Made by a program: the position numbers and the translations under genes. Of a stretch of DNA of 64,000 bases, positions 7,851 through 16,437 are shown piece by piece. A model generated the notes under the pieces. The model saw nothing but the letters and a program-made list of their open reading frames with translations. It was not told where the DNA came from and ran no database searches. Every line of letters starts with the position of its first letter. Within the stretch, counting starts at the first letter, position 1. The stretch lies in the NCBI GenBank assembly GCA_910586725.1, contig CAJUJL010000014.1, positions 1-64,000 of the forward strand. The letters run 5' to 3'. This DNA is from an uncultured Lachnospiraceae bacterium. GTDB lineage: Bacteria; Bacillota; Clostridia; Lachnospirales; Lachnospiraceae.

Positions 7851-9005
7851 TTATTTACTCAGTTCTTCCGCCAGCGCTTCGATTGCCGCAATGCTTTCCT
7901 CATTCAACGCAGACATAACTTTTACCGTAGTATCCGTAAACGTCAAATCTTTGGAATTTTCAAGCATTTTCTTCATCACTTTTGCCGCGGTAGGCGCCCA
8001 GGAACCGTTTTCGATAAATCCAATCGTGCGTTTCTGGTAATTCCGCTCTGTCAATTCATGAATAAATTCTCTCGTAAAAGGAAATACGTCGCCATTGTAA
8101 GTCGGAGAAGCCAATACCAGTTTTCCGTAACGGAACGCATCTTCAACGGCTTCCGCCATATCGCAGCGGGCAAGATCATTTACAACGACTTTCGGACATC
8201 CTTTTTCATTTAATTTCTCTGCCAGAAGCTCGGCGGCTTTTTTGGTATTGCCATAAACGGAAGAATACGCAATCATAACGCCCTCCGATTCTACGGAATA
8301 CGAAGACCATGTCTGGTAAAGGCCGATGTAATAGGATAAGTTTTCCGTTAAAATCGGGCCGTGCAGCGGGCAAATCGCCTGAATATCAAGCGCAGCAGCC
8401 TTTTTCAGAAGATTCTGCACCTGTACGCCAAATTTTCCCACGATTCCAAAATAGTAGCGGCGGGCTTCGCACGCCCAGTCTTCTTCCGTATCCAGCGCGC
8501 CGAATTTTCCAAATCCGTCCGCGGAAAACAGAACTTTGTCATATGCGTCATAAGTAACGATTACTTCCGGCCAGTGAACCATCGGAGCGGCAATAAACGA
8601 AAGCGTGTGACTGCCAAGACCAAGGGTATCGCCGTCTTTTACCACAACCTGTCTGTCTGAAAAATCCGTGCCGAAAAACTGCTTCATCATGGCAAAAGAT
8701 TTTGCGCTGGATACCACCTTTGTTTCCGGAAACGCTTTCATAAATTCTGCGATGCTTCCGGAATGATCCGGTTCCATATGCTGGATAACCAGATAATCCG
8801 GCTGGCGGCTGTCCAGAACGGCTTTGATATTAGAAAGCCATTCCGCTGAAAAATGAACGTCTACGGAATCCATAACGGCTGTTTTTTCATCCAAAATTAC
8901 GTAGGAATTATACGCCATGCCGTTTTCCACTATATATTGTCCTTCAAAGAGGTCAATTTCCCGGTCGTTGACGCCTACGTACTTAATATCGTTTGTAATC
9001 TCCAT
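7851..9005 (-). CDS. fprA: FprA family A-type flavodiiron protein
   Basis: A 384-residue enzyme with an N-terminal metallo-beta-lactamase domain (residues 1-245) and a C-terminal flavodoxin domain (255-384). The di-iron ligands are visible in HMEPDHSG (residues 76-83) and later conserved histidines (HWPE, CPLHGPIL). The flavodoxin phosphate loop is AYSSVYGNTKKA. These cytoplasmic enzymes of anaerobes reduce oxygen to water or nitric oxide to nitrous oxide with electrons from rubredoxin or F420/NADH partners. AAGGAG precedes the ATG at 9005, and a promoter with a perfect TATAAT is visible upstream. It is a single-gene unit. Confidence 0.93.
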   Translation of the reverse strand: MEITNDIKYVGVNDREIDLFEGQYIVENGMAYNSYVILDEKTAVMDSVDVHFSAEWLSNIKAVLDSRQPDYLVIQHMEPDHSGSIAEFMKAFPETKVVSSAKSFAMMKQFFGTDFSDRQVVVKDGDTLGLGSHTLSFIAAPMVHWPEVIVTYDAYDKVLFSADGFGKFGALDTEEDWACEARRYYFGIVGKFGVQVQNLLKKAAALDIQAICPLHGPILTENLSYYIGLYQTWSSYSVESEGVMIAYSSVYGNTKKAAELLAEKLNEKGCPKVVVNDLARCDMAEAVEDAFRYGKLVLASPTYNGDVFPFTREFIHELTERNYQKRTIGFIENGSWAPTAAKVMKKMLENSKDLTFTDTTVKVMSALNEESIAAIEALAEELSK

Positions 9006-9050
9006 GTTGATCTCTCCTTTTCTATCTTATGTTATCATTGTCCGAACGTC

Positions 9051-9080
9051 ATTATAGCACACCGCGCAAGGGGGTTGCAA
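9051..9080 (-). promoter_or_regulatory. Sigma-A-type promoter of fprA
   Basis: On the reverse strand TTGCAA (9080-9075) is followed after 18 bases by a perfect TATAAT (9056-9051), 45 bases before the fprA start. The rest of the 296-base gap to the WYL gene is AT-rich; it holds the short palindrome CATATTTGATATG at 9207-9219 just upstream of the regulator gene, a possible operator. Confidence 0.7.
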
Positions 9081-9301
9081 TGAATAATTCATAAAATCGG
9101 CCAGAGGATACGGGTATGTATTTGGTGAACAGAAGCCGGCTTTTACAGAAAAAGTAAGTAGAAAGATAATTTTTTGTAATTAAATTGGAATGCGACAGCT
9201 ATATGTCATATTTGATATGTTATACTTTTATTGTGCCCTGGTAAACGATACGGAAGTATTTTACAAAGTATCATTTATTTCTGATTGAAGGAGCGGTTAA
9301 A

Positions 9302-10210
9302 ATGCAAATTGAGCGTTTGGTGCAGATGGTATTTTATATTGTTGATCGCAAACGGGTGACAGCGAAAGAGCTGGCGGATTTTTTTCACGTATCGGCGAGG
9401 ACAATATATCGTGATATAAATATTTTATCCATTGCCGGAATACCGGTCATATCGGAAAAAGGAGCTGGTGGAGGAATATCTTTCATCGATGGATATACGA
9501 TGGATAAAGCGTTGCTGTCCAAAGACGAGCAGGTCAGCATCTGTCAGGGACTGCAAATATTGCAGGCTGCGAAGCATCCTGATGCGGAGATGGCGTTATA
9601 TAAAATCCGTTCTGTGTTTAAAAACGTGCTGGAGCCAAAATGGCTGGATATTGATTTTTCCGATTGGGGAAGCGATGAAACAGAAAAGATTAAAATTTCT
9701 GATCTGCAATATGCAATTCTTAATAAGCATGCAGTTTCGTTTGATTATTTCAATTCGGAATTGAAACAAACAGAAAGAATTGTTGAGCCTTTGCGGTTGT
9801 TTTTTAAGTCGCATGCCTGGTATATGCTTGGTTTTTGCAGATCTAAGGGAGAAATCAGGACGTTTCGTCTGTCCAGAGTGAAACGTCTTCTGGTTCTGCC
9901 GGAAGTTTTTGAGCGGGAATTTCCTGTGGAGGCTGCATCAACGGAAGAATGCAGAGAGGAATGTCCGTATCCTGTTTTAAAGTTAAAATTTTCCCCTGAA
10001 ATTGCATACAGATTATACGATGAATTTCAGGAAAACCAGGTTTGCTTATGTGAGGATGGAAATTATTATGTTACGGCTCCCTATGAGCTGAATCACTGGA
10101 CCATGCATTATCTTTTGTCGTTTGGAAAGTATGTTGAGGTGATCGGACCAGAAGAAGCGCGTGTCATGCTCAAAGAAATCGTTTCTGAAATTCTGAAAAA
10201 ATATACCTGA
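9302..10210 (+). CDS. YafY-like HTH/WYL transcriptional regulator
   Basis: A 302-residue regulator. Residues 3-60 form a DeoR/YafY-like winged helix (KELADFFHVSARTIYRDINIL), followed by the GAGGGI turn, and residues 140-225 hold the WYL ligand-binding domain with HAWYMLGFCR and IRTFRLSRVKRL. WYL proteins sense nucleotides or nucleic acid in known cases, often controlling stress or small enzyme genes. The gene is followed 37 bases on by a YciI-like gene on the same strand, probably its operon partner. The start at ATG 9302 has a GGAG site about seven bases before it. The ligand is unknown. Confidence 0.9.
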   Translation: MQIERLVQMVFYIVDRKRVTAKELADFFHVSARTIYRDINILSIAGIPVISEKGAGGGISFIDGYTMDKALLSKDEQVSICQGLQILQAAKHPDAEMALYKIRSVFKNVLEPKWLDIDFSDWGSDETEKIKISDLQYAILNKHAVSFDYFNSELKQTERIVEPLRLFFKSHAWYMLGFCRSKGEIRTFRLSRVKRLLVLPEVFEREFPVEAASTEECREECPYPVLKLKFSPEIAYRLYDEFQENQVCLCEDGNYYVTAPYELNHWTMHYLLSFGKYVEVIGPEEARVMLKEIVSEILKKYT

Positions 10211-10247
10211 TACTGTAAATTAATGTATGATATTTGGAGGTAAGAAA

Positions 10248-10547
10248 ATGGAAAAATGGTTTTATGTTATGATGATTAAAAAAGGAAAATCATATAACAA
10301 AGTGACAAAAGCTGTAATTACGAGACATGTGGAAAATTTGAAAAAATTAGACGCCGATGGCAAAATAGAGCTTTGCGGTCCGTTCAAGGGTTATCCCGGC
10401 GTTGCCGGCATGGTGGTTTTTAAAACACAAAGCTATGAAGAAGCGGAAGCGTTGTGCAGACAGGAGCCGCTTGTCCTTGAAGGCTATGCGACGTATACGC
10501 TTGCGGCTCTGCAGGCAGCAGACAAAAGCAATAACTATTTACTTTAA
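10248..10547 (+). CDS. YciI-like small protein
   Basis: A 99-residue protein with a ferredoxin-like YciI/YCII fold: an opening strand WFYVMMIKKG, the VENLKKLDADGKIELCGPF helix-strand pair with GPF, then MVVFKTQSYEEAEALCRQEP and EGYATYTLA. Members are small, often dimeric, proteins with a His-Asp pair thought to be an active site; here the histidine is H28 in ITRHVENL. The ATG at 10248 follows GGAGG by seven bases. Likely co-transcribed with the WYL regulator. Reaction unknown. Confidence 0.8.
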   Translation: MEKWFYVMMIKKGKSYNKVTKAVITRHVENLKKLDADGKIELCGPFKGYPGVAGMVVFKTQSYEEAEALCRQEPLVLEGYATYTLAALQAADKSNNYLL

Positions 10548-10576
10548 TAAAGAAATTAGAAAAAAGCCCAAAATTT

Positions 10577-11464
10577 TTACGGAAACGAGATGGAAATAGA
10601 AAGTACGCCGTCTGCATACTGCGCGGCAATGCTGCCGTGCATCTTCTCGGTCAGTGATTTTGCTATGGCAAGGCCGATTCCCGTAGACTTTTTTCCGGTT
10701 TCTACCGTGTAGAGACGGTCGAATAATTTCTGTACGTCCACCTCGTAAAGGCCGGGGGCGTGATTGGAAAAGACAATTTCTCCCTGCTTTGTTAAAATAA
10801 TCTGCAAATCTCCGGCGCTGTATTTTATGGCGTTGCTTAAAATATTTTCAAAAATGCGAAGAAGAGAGGCTTTGTGCAGCGTTCGGATGATTTTTTCTTC
10901 GGGCATAGAGATTTCCGGCGTGATACGGCATCCTTTTAACACGGCGTAATGCGCCAAAACGCTTTCTTCCAGCGCATGATTGAGCGATACTTCCTCCAAA
11001 GGCGCGGATATGGGAGAAGAAGCGGTAAGCGTATAGCAAAACAGCTCTTCCGTCAGCTGCGTCAGAGTTTTGACGCGGCTTTTGATGATGGCAAGATATT
11101 GTGCGGCAGTTTCTGTTTTTTCTTCTTCCTCAAGCAAGTCCAGATAGCCGCAGATTGCCGTTAAAGGCGTTCTCAAATCATGGGAAATATTGGCGATGGT
11201 TTCCTTGACGGCAAGGTCGCCCTGTTTGTAGAGATGACGCTTGCTGCGGAGCGTACGAAGCTGTTCGTTGATGCTTTCGGCAAGACTTTGCATGGAGCGG
11301 TCGCGGCTTGAAATGTCAATCAGCGTATTGGTTTCCGTATGCAGCCGCTTAGCAAAGGCTTTTTGGATTTCTTTTGCCGATTTTTTTAAAAGATAAATCT
11401 TACCGACAAGCAGAAAGATGAGGACAATGAGCGTTCCAATCAGGCTCCACAGCATAGCGTTCAT
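10577..11464 (-). CDS. Sensor histidine kinase
   Basis: A 295-residue kinase with one membrane segment (residues 4-25), no extracellular sensor domain, a short HAMP-like linker, the phospho-acceptor His95 in NISHDLRTPL, and the ATPase boxes (NILSNAIKYS N-box, TGIGLAIAKS G-box). Such kinases sense within or through the membrane, often through a partner transporter. It is the last gene of a reverse-strand operon with response regulator, ABC ATPase and permease, eleven bases after the permease stop. The most likely role is detection of envelope stress or a peptide antibiotic with the co-encoded transporter. Confidence 0.9.
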   Translation of the reverse strand: MNAMLWSLIGTLIVLIFLLVGKIYLLKKSAKEIQKAFAKRLHTETNTLIDISSRDRSMQSLAESINEQLRTLRSKRHLYKQGDLAVKETIANISHDLRTPLTAICGYLDLLEEEEKTETAAQYLAIIKSRVKTLTQLTEELFCYTLTASSPISAPLEEVSLNHALEESVLAHYAVLKGCRITPEISMPEEKIIRTLHKASLLRIFENILSNAIKYSAGDLQIILTKQGEIVFSNHAPGLYEVDVQKLFDRLYTVETGKKSTGIGLAIAKSLTEKMHGSIAAQYADGVLSISISFP

Positions 11465-11475
11465 AACGGATCTCC

Positions 11476-12303
11476 TTATTTAATATCTTTTTTTCGAAAA
11501 GCAAAAATGCCTGCGCCTGTCGTGGCGAAGAGAATCAAAACGTCATAAGAAAAAGCGCGGGTCATTGGAAAATCCCCATTCATTAGAAGAATATCCTGGC
11601 CGGAAGGAAGAAATTCCATCAGAAATTCATAAATTTCGCGTTTGGTCCCGGAGATATAGGACGGATTTGGAATCGGATCGGTTTGTTTTACTTCTCCTGT
11701 TTCATCCATGATATAATCGGAAACCATTTCAGGAGAGGAGAGAGAGGAATGCAAAAACGCGGCGCCCATAAGAAGGACAAACGCGCCGATCACTGCCGCA
11801 ACCGACTGTGCCGCTTTATTTTGTATCAGCATTGCGGTAAGCGTAAATAGGGACGTAAACGCAATATCTATGACAATGGCGCTTAAGACGAAAAGAAGCG
11901 CCGCTCTTGCGCCCATGGCAAAACCGCCGAGCAGCGGAAAGCCTGCGCACGCGCATGCGGCCATATAGGCAAATGCAATCAAAATACCGGCTGTTATGCA
12001 TACAATCAGATTGGAAAGATAGATTGCGGTTCTGGAGTGGCCGACAATCAGTTTATTGCGGATGGTTCCGTCGCTGTATTCCGTTCCGATAAACAGGCTG
12101 CAGAACACGGCAATGAGAATACTCATAAATGTAACATACATAAAAAACGCGCTGTCCAGCGACATGGCATAGCCATACTTTTTCATATTGAGATACTGAC
12201 CGATGGGGACGTAAAGTCCCAGGCCAAACATAAAGAGAAATAAAATACGGAAAATTTTGCTTTTTTTCAGGCGCATAAATCCTGCGCTTAGTAATTTATT
12301 CAT
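11476..12303 (-). CDS. ABC-2 type transporter permease
   Basis: A 275-residue membrane protein with about six hydrophobic segments, starting MNKLLSAGFMRLKKSKIFRI, the usual N-terminus of BcrB-like ABC-2 permeases, and containing a large outward loop around residues 190-240. ATG 12303 is chosen because GGAGGCGG lies eight bases upstream; the gene overlaps the ATPase stop by eight bases. With the ATPase it would form an exporter of the lantibiotic/bacitracin self-protection type. Substrate is not predictable. Confidence 0.87.
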   Translation of the reverse strand: MNKLLSAGFMRLKKSKIFRILFLFMFGLGLYVPIGQYLNMKKYGYAMSLDSAFFMYVTFMSILIAVFCSLFIGTEYSDGTIRNKLIVGHSRTAIYLSNLIVCITAGILIAFAYMAACACAGFPLLGGFAMGARAALLFVLSAIVIDIAFTSLFTLTAMLIQNKAAQSVAAVIGAFVLLMGAAFLHSSLSSPEMVSDYIMDETGEVKQTDPIPNPSYISGTKREIYEFLMEFLPSGQDILLMNGDFPMTRAFSYDVLILFATTGAGIFAFRKKDIK

Positions 12304-13210
12304 GTGTGCCGCCTCCAATCAGATTCATATAGTAGCTTTCAAGCGTTTCGTCGCATTCCTGTATAGAAAGAATTTCACAGTTTTGTTCGGCGAGAGCGAG
12401 CGTGAGCTTTGTAATGTTCATTTTTTCGTAGACGTCTGCTTTGGTATCGGAAAAAATCTGGTATTCTGCGTTCCTGCCGTCAAGAACGCGGGAGAGGATT
12501 TTCGTATCGGTGACTTCCAGACGGATGCATTTTCTGCATGCGTTTTCCAGATCGGAAGCGCTGATTTCTTTTATCATCTGGCCTTTGTCGATAAATCCGT
12601 AATGTGTGGCCAAACGGGAAAGTTCGTCTAAGATATGGCTGGAAATCAGGAATGTAATCTGGCGTTTGCGGTTTAATTCTAAAATCAGTTCGCGGATTTC
12701 TATGATTCCCTGCGGATCGAGACCGTTGACCGGTTCGTCCAGTACGAGAAAATCCGGATCTCCGGCTAAAGCAATGGCAATGCCAAGCCTCTGGCGCATG
12801 CCAAGGGAAAAGTTTTTGGCTTTCTTTTTGCCGGTATGGGAGAGGCCCACAAGCTCTAAAAGCTCCGGAATGCCGGAATCAGAGGGAAGTCCGATGACCC
12901 GGTATTGTTCTTTTAAATTGTCTTCGGCCGTCATATCCAGATAAATCGACGGCGTCTCCACAACAGCGCCCATGCGCCTTCTGACAGATGTGATTTCTTT
13001 GGATTTGCCTGAGACGCCATACAGGGCGTAATCCCCCATTGTCGGCTGCTGCAGACCGCAGATTAAGCGGATAAGAGTTGTTTTTCCGGCTCCGTTTTTT
13101 CCAATAAATCCATAAATGGCTCCTTTTGGGACATGCATGGAAAAGTTGTGCAGCGCCTGAAATTTTCCATATTTTTTTGTTAAAGCATTTGCAGTCAGTG
13201 CGTATTCCAT
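12296..13210 (-). CDS. ABC transporter ATP-binding protein (BcrA-like)
   Basis: A 304-residue ATPase with Walker A GKNGAGKTT (residues 37-45), signature FSLGMRQRL, Walker B FLVLDEP and the H-loop SSHIL. The C-terminal 80 residues are the extension usual in BcrA/drug-export ATPases. It precedes its permease with an eight-base overlap and follows the response regulator by 72 bases. With the histidine kinase it forms a four-gene detection and export module. Confidence 0.92.
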   Translation of the reverse strand: MEYALTANALTKKYGKFQALHNFSMHVPKGAIYGFIGKNGAGKTTLIRLICGLQQPTMGDYALYGVSGKSKEITSVRRRMGAVVETPSIYLDMTAEDNLKEQYRVIGLPSDSGIPELLELVGLSHTGKKKAKNFSLGMRQRLGIAIALAGDPDFLVLDEPVNGLDPQGIIEIRELILELNRKRQITFLISSHILDELSRLATHYGFIDKGQMIKEISASDLENACRKCIRLEVTDTKILSRVLDGRNAEYQIFSDTKADVYEKMNITKLTLALAEQNCEILSIQECDETLESYYMNLIGGGTHE

Positions 13211-13282
13211 AAAATAAGCTCCTTTCGTTTGGAATACTCATAGGATAGCGGAAAAATGTTAAGAAAGCGGTTAAGGCAACCG

Positions 13283-13954
13283 TTAAGATTCGGTAAAATT
13301 CAGTTGAAAGCCAATTCCCCAGACGGAGGTAATGTAATCGTATCCTCCGGCGCTGATGAGCTTGTTCCGCAGATGGCTCATATGCACTTTTAAGGAGCTT
13401 TCCGTACAATCCGGCGTATCTTCGCTGATGCGGTCTAAAATAACGGATTTGGCAATGACCTGTGAAGGGTTTTGCATAAGGAGCTTTAAAATGGCGTATT
13501 CCGTCCGGGTCAGTTTGACGGGCTGTCCTGATGCGCTTACGGTATGGGAAGAAGTATTGAGTTCTAAATCGCCGCAGCGCAGCAGGGGAGCGCTTTGGCG
13601 CGCCAAAGCAGCTCGAAGCTGTACGGCAATTCTTGCCAGAAGCTCTTTGGTGTCAAAAGGTTTGGTTAAATAGTCGCTTGCGCCGCCTAAGAGAAGGTCG
13701 ACTTTATCGTTGACATCCGCTTTTGCGCTGATCACAATGACGGGAATGTCTTTGATTTTGGGAAGGAGTTCTTCTCCGGTCAGGCCGGGAAGCATTAAGT
13801 CGAGAAGAATCAGATCCGGCGTTTGCGAAGAAAGGATAAATAACGCTTCCGTGCCGGAATAAGCGCGGAGCGTGCAGTAGCCTTCTTTTGAAAGAAGTTT
13901 TTCTAACATATTTCCTATGGATAAATCGTCGTCAATGATTAAAATGGATTTCAT
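13283..13954 (-). CDS. OmpR-family response regulator
   Basis: A 223-residue DNA-binding regulator: receiver domain (residues 1-115) with acidic pocket IIDDD, phospho-acceptor Asp52 in LILLDLMLPG, and Lys in VISAKAD; C-terminal winged helix (130-223) with RTEYAILKLL and VHMSHLRNKL. It heads the operon with the ABC transporter and histidine kinase, so it probably activates its own operon. A AGGTGA ribosome binding site lies seven bases before the ATG at 13954. Confidence 0.93.
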   Translation of the reverse strand: MKSILIIDDDLSIGNMLEKLLSKEGYCTLRAYSGTEALFILSSQTPDLILLDLMLPGLTGEELLPKIKDIPVIVISAKADVNDKVDLLLGGASDYLTKPFDTKELLARIAVQLRAALARQSAPLLRCGDLELNTSSHTVSASGQPVKLTRTEYAILKLLMQNPSQVIAKSVILDRISEDTPDCTESSLKVHMSHLRNKLISAGGYDYITSVWGIGFQLNFTES

Positions 13955-14255
13955 GTAAAGTCACCTGCCTGTTTTGATGTAGAGTTATGTCAATGAATAT
14001 ATTATTTGTGTGGATTCAAGGTGAAAATGCATTATTTTAAAAAGTATAGCCGATTATCGTTTCCTTTTCAATTATTAAAAGAGTTTGCGCAAAAATTTGT
14101 GGAAACAGATTTGTCTTGATTTTATAACTTTGTTCTTTTAAAATGAAAAACAAGGGATTTTTAGCGGTTTAGTCAAAATTGTTTTTATGACAATCAGAGA
14201 TTAAAATGTTTAAAAACAGAGTAAATGATGGGTAAGAAACGAAGGAGGAAATGAA
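13955..14255. other. Intergenic region, divergent promoters expected
   Basis: 301 AT-rich bases between the divergent response regulator and zinc-ribbon genes. Promoters for both must lie here, but I see no convincing pair of -35/-10 boxes, no terminator, and no open frame worth calling. Confidence 0.5.
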
Positions 14256-14915
14256 ATGGCTGGATTTTGTGGAAATTGTGGTTCAAAATTAAATGATGGA
14301 GACAGAGTATGTGGAAATTGTGGTATGCCTGTGGCGGAAATTCCAACAGATAACCCGGTTTTAAATGCAGGGCCTTCCGCTGCGCCGACGCCTGTAAAAC
14401 CAAAGATTGGAAGCAGACTGATTATATTGGCCGCTGCGGCGGCAGCCGTAATCATTGTTGCAGTAGCCGGTTTTGTCCTGATCCTGGGAAACGGAGGATA
14501 TAAAGGAACGGTCAAGAAGATGGTGAAGGCGCTGCAGAATGAGGATATGGAAGCTTTGGAAGAGCTGGCAAGCTCCATTGGCGAAGACGTTTATGGGAGA
14601 AATTACCTTGATTACTATGAAGAAATGGTGGACGGCGTCTTAGATAACTACGAAGACGCTGTCGGGAGCATAAAGAATATTTCTTACAGTATTGAAGATG
14701 CGTCAGAGGTATCCGAGCGTCGTGTTGAGAATATCAAAGAAAATCTGGAAGATTACTACGATGCGGATGTGGATGAGATTGAAGAAATTGTGATGGTGGA
14801 TTTGGTTCTTACGGTGAAAGGCTCCAAAAGAAGCAGGGTGTGCCAAAGCGAGAATTTATATTTGATCAAAGAAGACGGCGAATGGAAAATCCACTATGGA
14901 TATTTGGCATATTAA
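14256..14915 (+). CDS. Zinc-ribbon single-pass membrane protein
   Basis: A 219-residue protein. The N-terminus is a double zinc ribbon (Cys5, Cys8, Cys19, Cys22: FCGNCG and VCGNCG), then a proline/alanine linker, one membrane segment at about residues 52-74, and an outside domain of about 140 residues that resembles NTF2-like/DUF4878 lipoprotein domains (GTVKKMVKALQNEDMEAL). Such proteins are common in Lachnospiraceae and have no known function. A GGAGG site lies nine bases before the ATG. A terminator follows 26 bases after the stop, so it is a single-gene unit. Confidence 0.82.
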   Translation: MAGFCGNCGSKLNDGDRVCGNCGMPVAEIPTDNPVLNAGPSAAPTPVKPKIGSRLIILAAAAAAVIIVAVAGFVLILGNGGYKGTVKKMVKALQNEDMEALEELASSIGEDVYGRNYLDYYEEMVDGVLDNYEDAVGSIKNISYSIEDASEVSERRVENIKENLEDYYDADVDEIEEIVMVDLVLTVKGSKRSRVCQSENLYLIKEDGEWKIHYGYLAY

Positions 14916-14940
14916 GAGCGTTTGAATCTAAGCAAAATTA

Positions 14941-14978
14941 AGAGGCTTTTCTTTGCGTTAATCAAGGAAAGCCTTTTA
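14941..14978 (+). terminator. Terminator after zinc-ribbon gene
   Basis: AGGCTTTTCTT at 14943-14953 pairs with AAGGAAAGCCT at 14964-14974 and is followed by a short T-run. Confidence 0.75.
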
Positions 14979-15122
14979 TAATGGAAAAACAGGAGGATGT
15001 TGCTATAAAAAGTGAGAAATTTCATTAATTTATTTTTGTAGAATAAAGGCGAAACAGAGAAAATAATAATTAGATAAATTGTTCATATAATATAAAATAA
15101 TAGTGCAAAAGGAGATGATGAT

Positions 15123-15338
15123 ATGTCTATTACAGCAACAGAATTAAAGCAAAATTTAAGTAAATATTTGTTGTTATCTGCAAAAGAGGATATTTATATT
15201 ACAAAACAGGGAAAAGTGATTGCGAAACTAACAAATCCCTATCAAAACAGAGTGGACACAGCAAAATCTTTGTTTGGAATATTGCAGGAAAATGTAAATG
15301 AGTTAGAAGAAAAAGCAGAAAGGCTGTCTGTAAAATAA
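15123..15338 (+). CDS. Phd/YefM-type antitoxin
   Basis: A 71-residue protein with the N-terminal Phd/YefM fold: SITATELKQNLSKYLLLSAK, then DIYITKQGKVIAKLTNP, the usual opening of antitoxins that bind operator DNA and neutralise a PIN or RelE toxin through their C-terminal tail. AAAGGAGATGATG precedes the ATG. Its stop codon overlaps the start of the PIN gene. Because the partner toxin is broken, the antitoxin may now be a relic or serve against other toxins. Confidence 0.85.
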   Translation: MSITATELKQNLSKYLLLSAKEDIYITKQGKVIAKLTNPYQNRVDTAKSLFGILQENVNELEEKAERLSVK

Positions 15339-15640
15339 TGAAAATACTTATTGATACAAATATCATCATAGATGCGCTGACAGGAAGAGAACCTTTTAGA
15401 GAAGCGGCTGAGCAGATATTTTTACTGGCAGCTAATCAGACGGCAGATATGTATATCACTGCCAGTTCGGCAACGGATATATACTATATTGTAAGAAAGC
15501 ATTTGCACAGTGAAGAACAGGCAAAAAATACTATGTCAAAATTGTATGAGCTTTTTTGTATTTTGGATGTAACATCAAGTGATTGGACAAGACGAGTTAA
15601 TAAAAAGAACTGGTGGAAGTGCAAGAACTATTATTTTTAA
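15338..15640 (+). pseudogene. PIN-domain (VapC-like) toxin, truncated
   Basis: A 100-residue frame whose first 83 residues match PIN ribonuclease toxins: MKILIDTNIIIDALTGREPF carries the first two aspartates, and SSATDIYYIVRK the helix near the third acidic residue. Full-length relatives are about 130-140 residues and carry a conserved DYEDAV-like helix and an ITRN-like strand with the remaining acidic residues. Here the frame changes to basic, aromatic residues (RRVNKKNWWKCKNYYF) and stops. The C-terminal third is missing rather than shifted into another frame that I can find, so a deletion is likely. Nuclease activity should be lost. Confidence 0.75.
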
Positions 15641-15695
15641 ACAACAAAAAGATATGGAGCCAATACACATGTATCGCTAGCATCAGGCTCTTTCA

Positions 15696-15899
15696 TTATA
15701 CATCTTTTTCCAAACACATGACATCTTCAACGCCGCAATCCAGATAATTGCAGATTTTTTCCAGTATGTCAAAACTGATTCGGGTAGTCTTATTATTTTT
15801 AAAATTACGAATTGTTTCAACAGAAATCCCAGTATCCTTTGCCAGCTGATTTTGTGAGATCCCCTTATTTTCTAAAATTTGATTCAACGTTATATTCAT
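15696..15899 (-). CDS. Cro/C1-type HTH regulator
   Basis: A 67-residue Xre-family DNA-binding protein: NITLNQILENKGISQNQLAK, then the recognition helix region TGISVETIRNFKNN and a C-terminal helix around CNYLDCGVEDVM. The ATG at 15899 follows GGAG by eight bases; an upstream GTG would leave no spacing. Such stand-alone HTH proteins often control nearby mobile or toxin-antitoxin genes. It is convergent with the broken PIN toxin. Confidence 0.85.
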   Translation of the reverse strand: MNITLNQILENKGISQNQLAKDTGISVETIRNFKNNKTTRISFDILEKICNYLDCGVEDVMCLEKDV

Positions 15900-16012
15900 T
15901 ACAATCACTCCGTATCAAGTATGTTTAGAAAAGAGTGTGCCCATAAGTGAAAATAATATGATGAATAATTGATAAAAAACAAATGATAAACAAAAATGAA
16001 CAGGCATTTGTT

Positions 16013-16053
16013 AAAAAAAGCCCTGAAATATTGAAAAATCAACATTTCAAGGC
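16013..16053 (-). terminator. Terminator after tRNA-Leu
   Basis: On the reverse strand GCCTTGAAAT pairs with ATTTCAGGGC (16053-16044 and 16029-16020), followed by T7. It lies just after the tRNA. Confidence 0.8.
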
Positions 16054-16064
16054 TGTTTAGAAAA

Positions 16065-16148
16065 TGCAGGAAAAGGGACTTGAACCCTCACGACATTGCT
16101 GCCACAGGCACCTGAAGCCTGCGCGTCTGCCAATTCCGCCATTCCTGC
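16065..16148 (-). tRNA. tRNA-Leu (anticodon CAG)
   Basis: The reverse strand starts GCAGGAATGGCGG and ends TTCCTGC plus discriminator A, giving a seven-pair acceptor stem. The anticodon stem CAGGC/GCCTG holds the loop TTCAGGT, so the anticodon is CAG. The T arm is GAGGGTTCAAGTCCCTT, and a long variable arm (class II) fits leucine. CCA is not encoded. Confidence 0.93.
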
Positions 16149-16238
16149 TCAAACTGACAAAAAACATAATACTCTTTTTTGAAAAAAATGTCAAGAAGAA
16201 ATCGAAAAAAATTTTGTTTTTTTTATATTGAAAAAAAC

Positions 16239-16267
16239 TTGACGAATAAAAAGATATGTGGTAGCCT
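16239..16267 (+). promoter_or_regulatory. Probable promoter of the infC operon
   Basis: TTGACG at 16239-16244 is followed after 17 bases by TAGCCT at 16262-16267. The -10 box is weak, but the position fits the start of the leader RNA. Confidence 0.5.
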
Positions 16268-16274
16268 ATAGAAG

Positions 16275-16437
16275 TTGTTAAAAGCAAGTAGAGTATCCAC
16301 TCTCACCTAAGCGCAATGGAGCGACTTATGGTTTATAGTTTGAACAATGATTCTGATTCGTATTGTTCTTTGTATTTGATTGTGGATAGTCTTTCTATCC
16401 GCTTTTTTTATATTATTTATTTTGGAGGTGCACAACC
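16275..16437 (+). promoter_or_regulatory. infC-rpmI-rplT leader with attenuator (L20-type)
   Basis: The 5' leader holds a classic terminator at 16382-16410 (stem G82-G89 with C95-C102, loop TCTTT, then T7) directly before the infC ribosome binding site. The segment TATCCAC at 16294-16300 is an exact complement of GTGGATA in the terminator's first arm, so an alternative antiterminator fold is possible. In Firmicutes, free L20 protein binds such a leader and shifts it toward termination (established for Bacillus). That mechanism is inferred here from the two exclusive pairings and the operon order. Confidence 0.8.
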
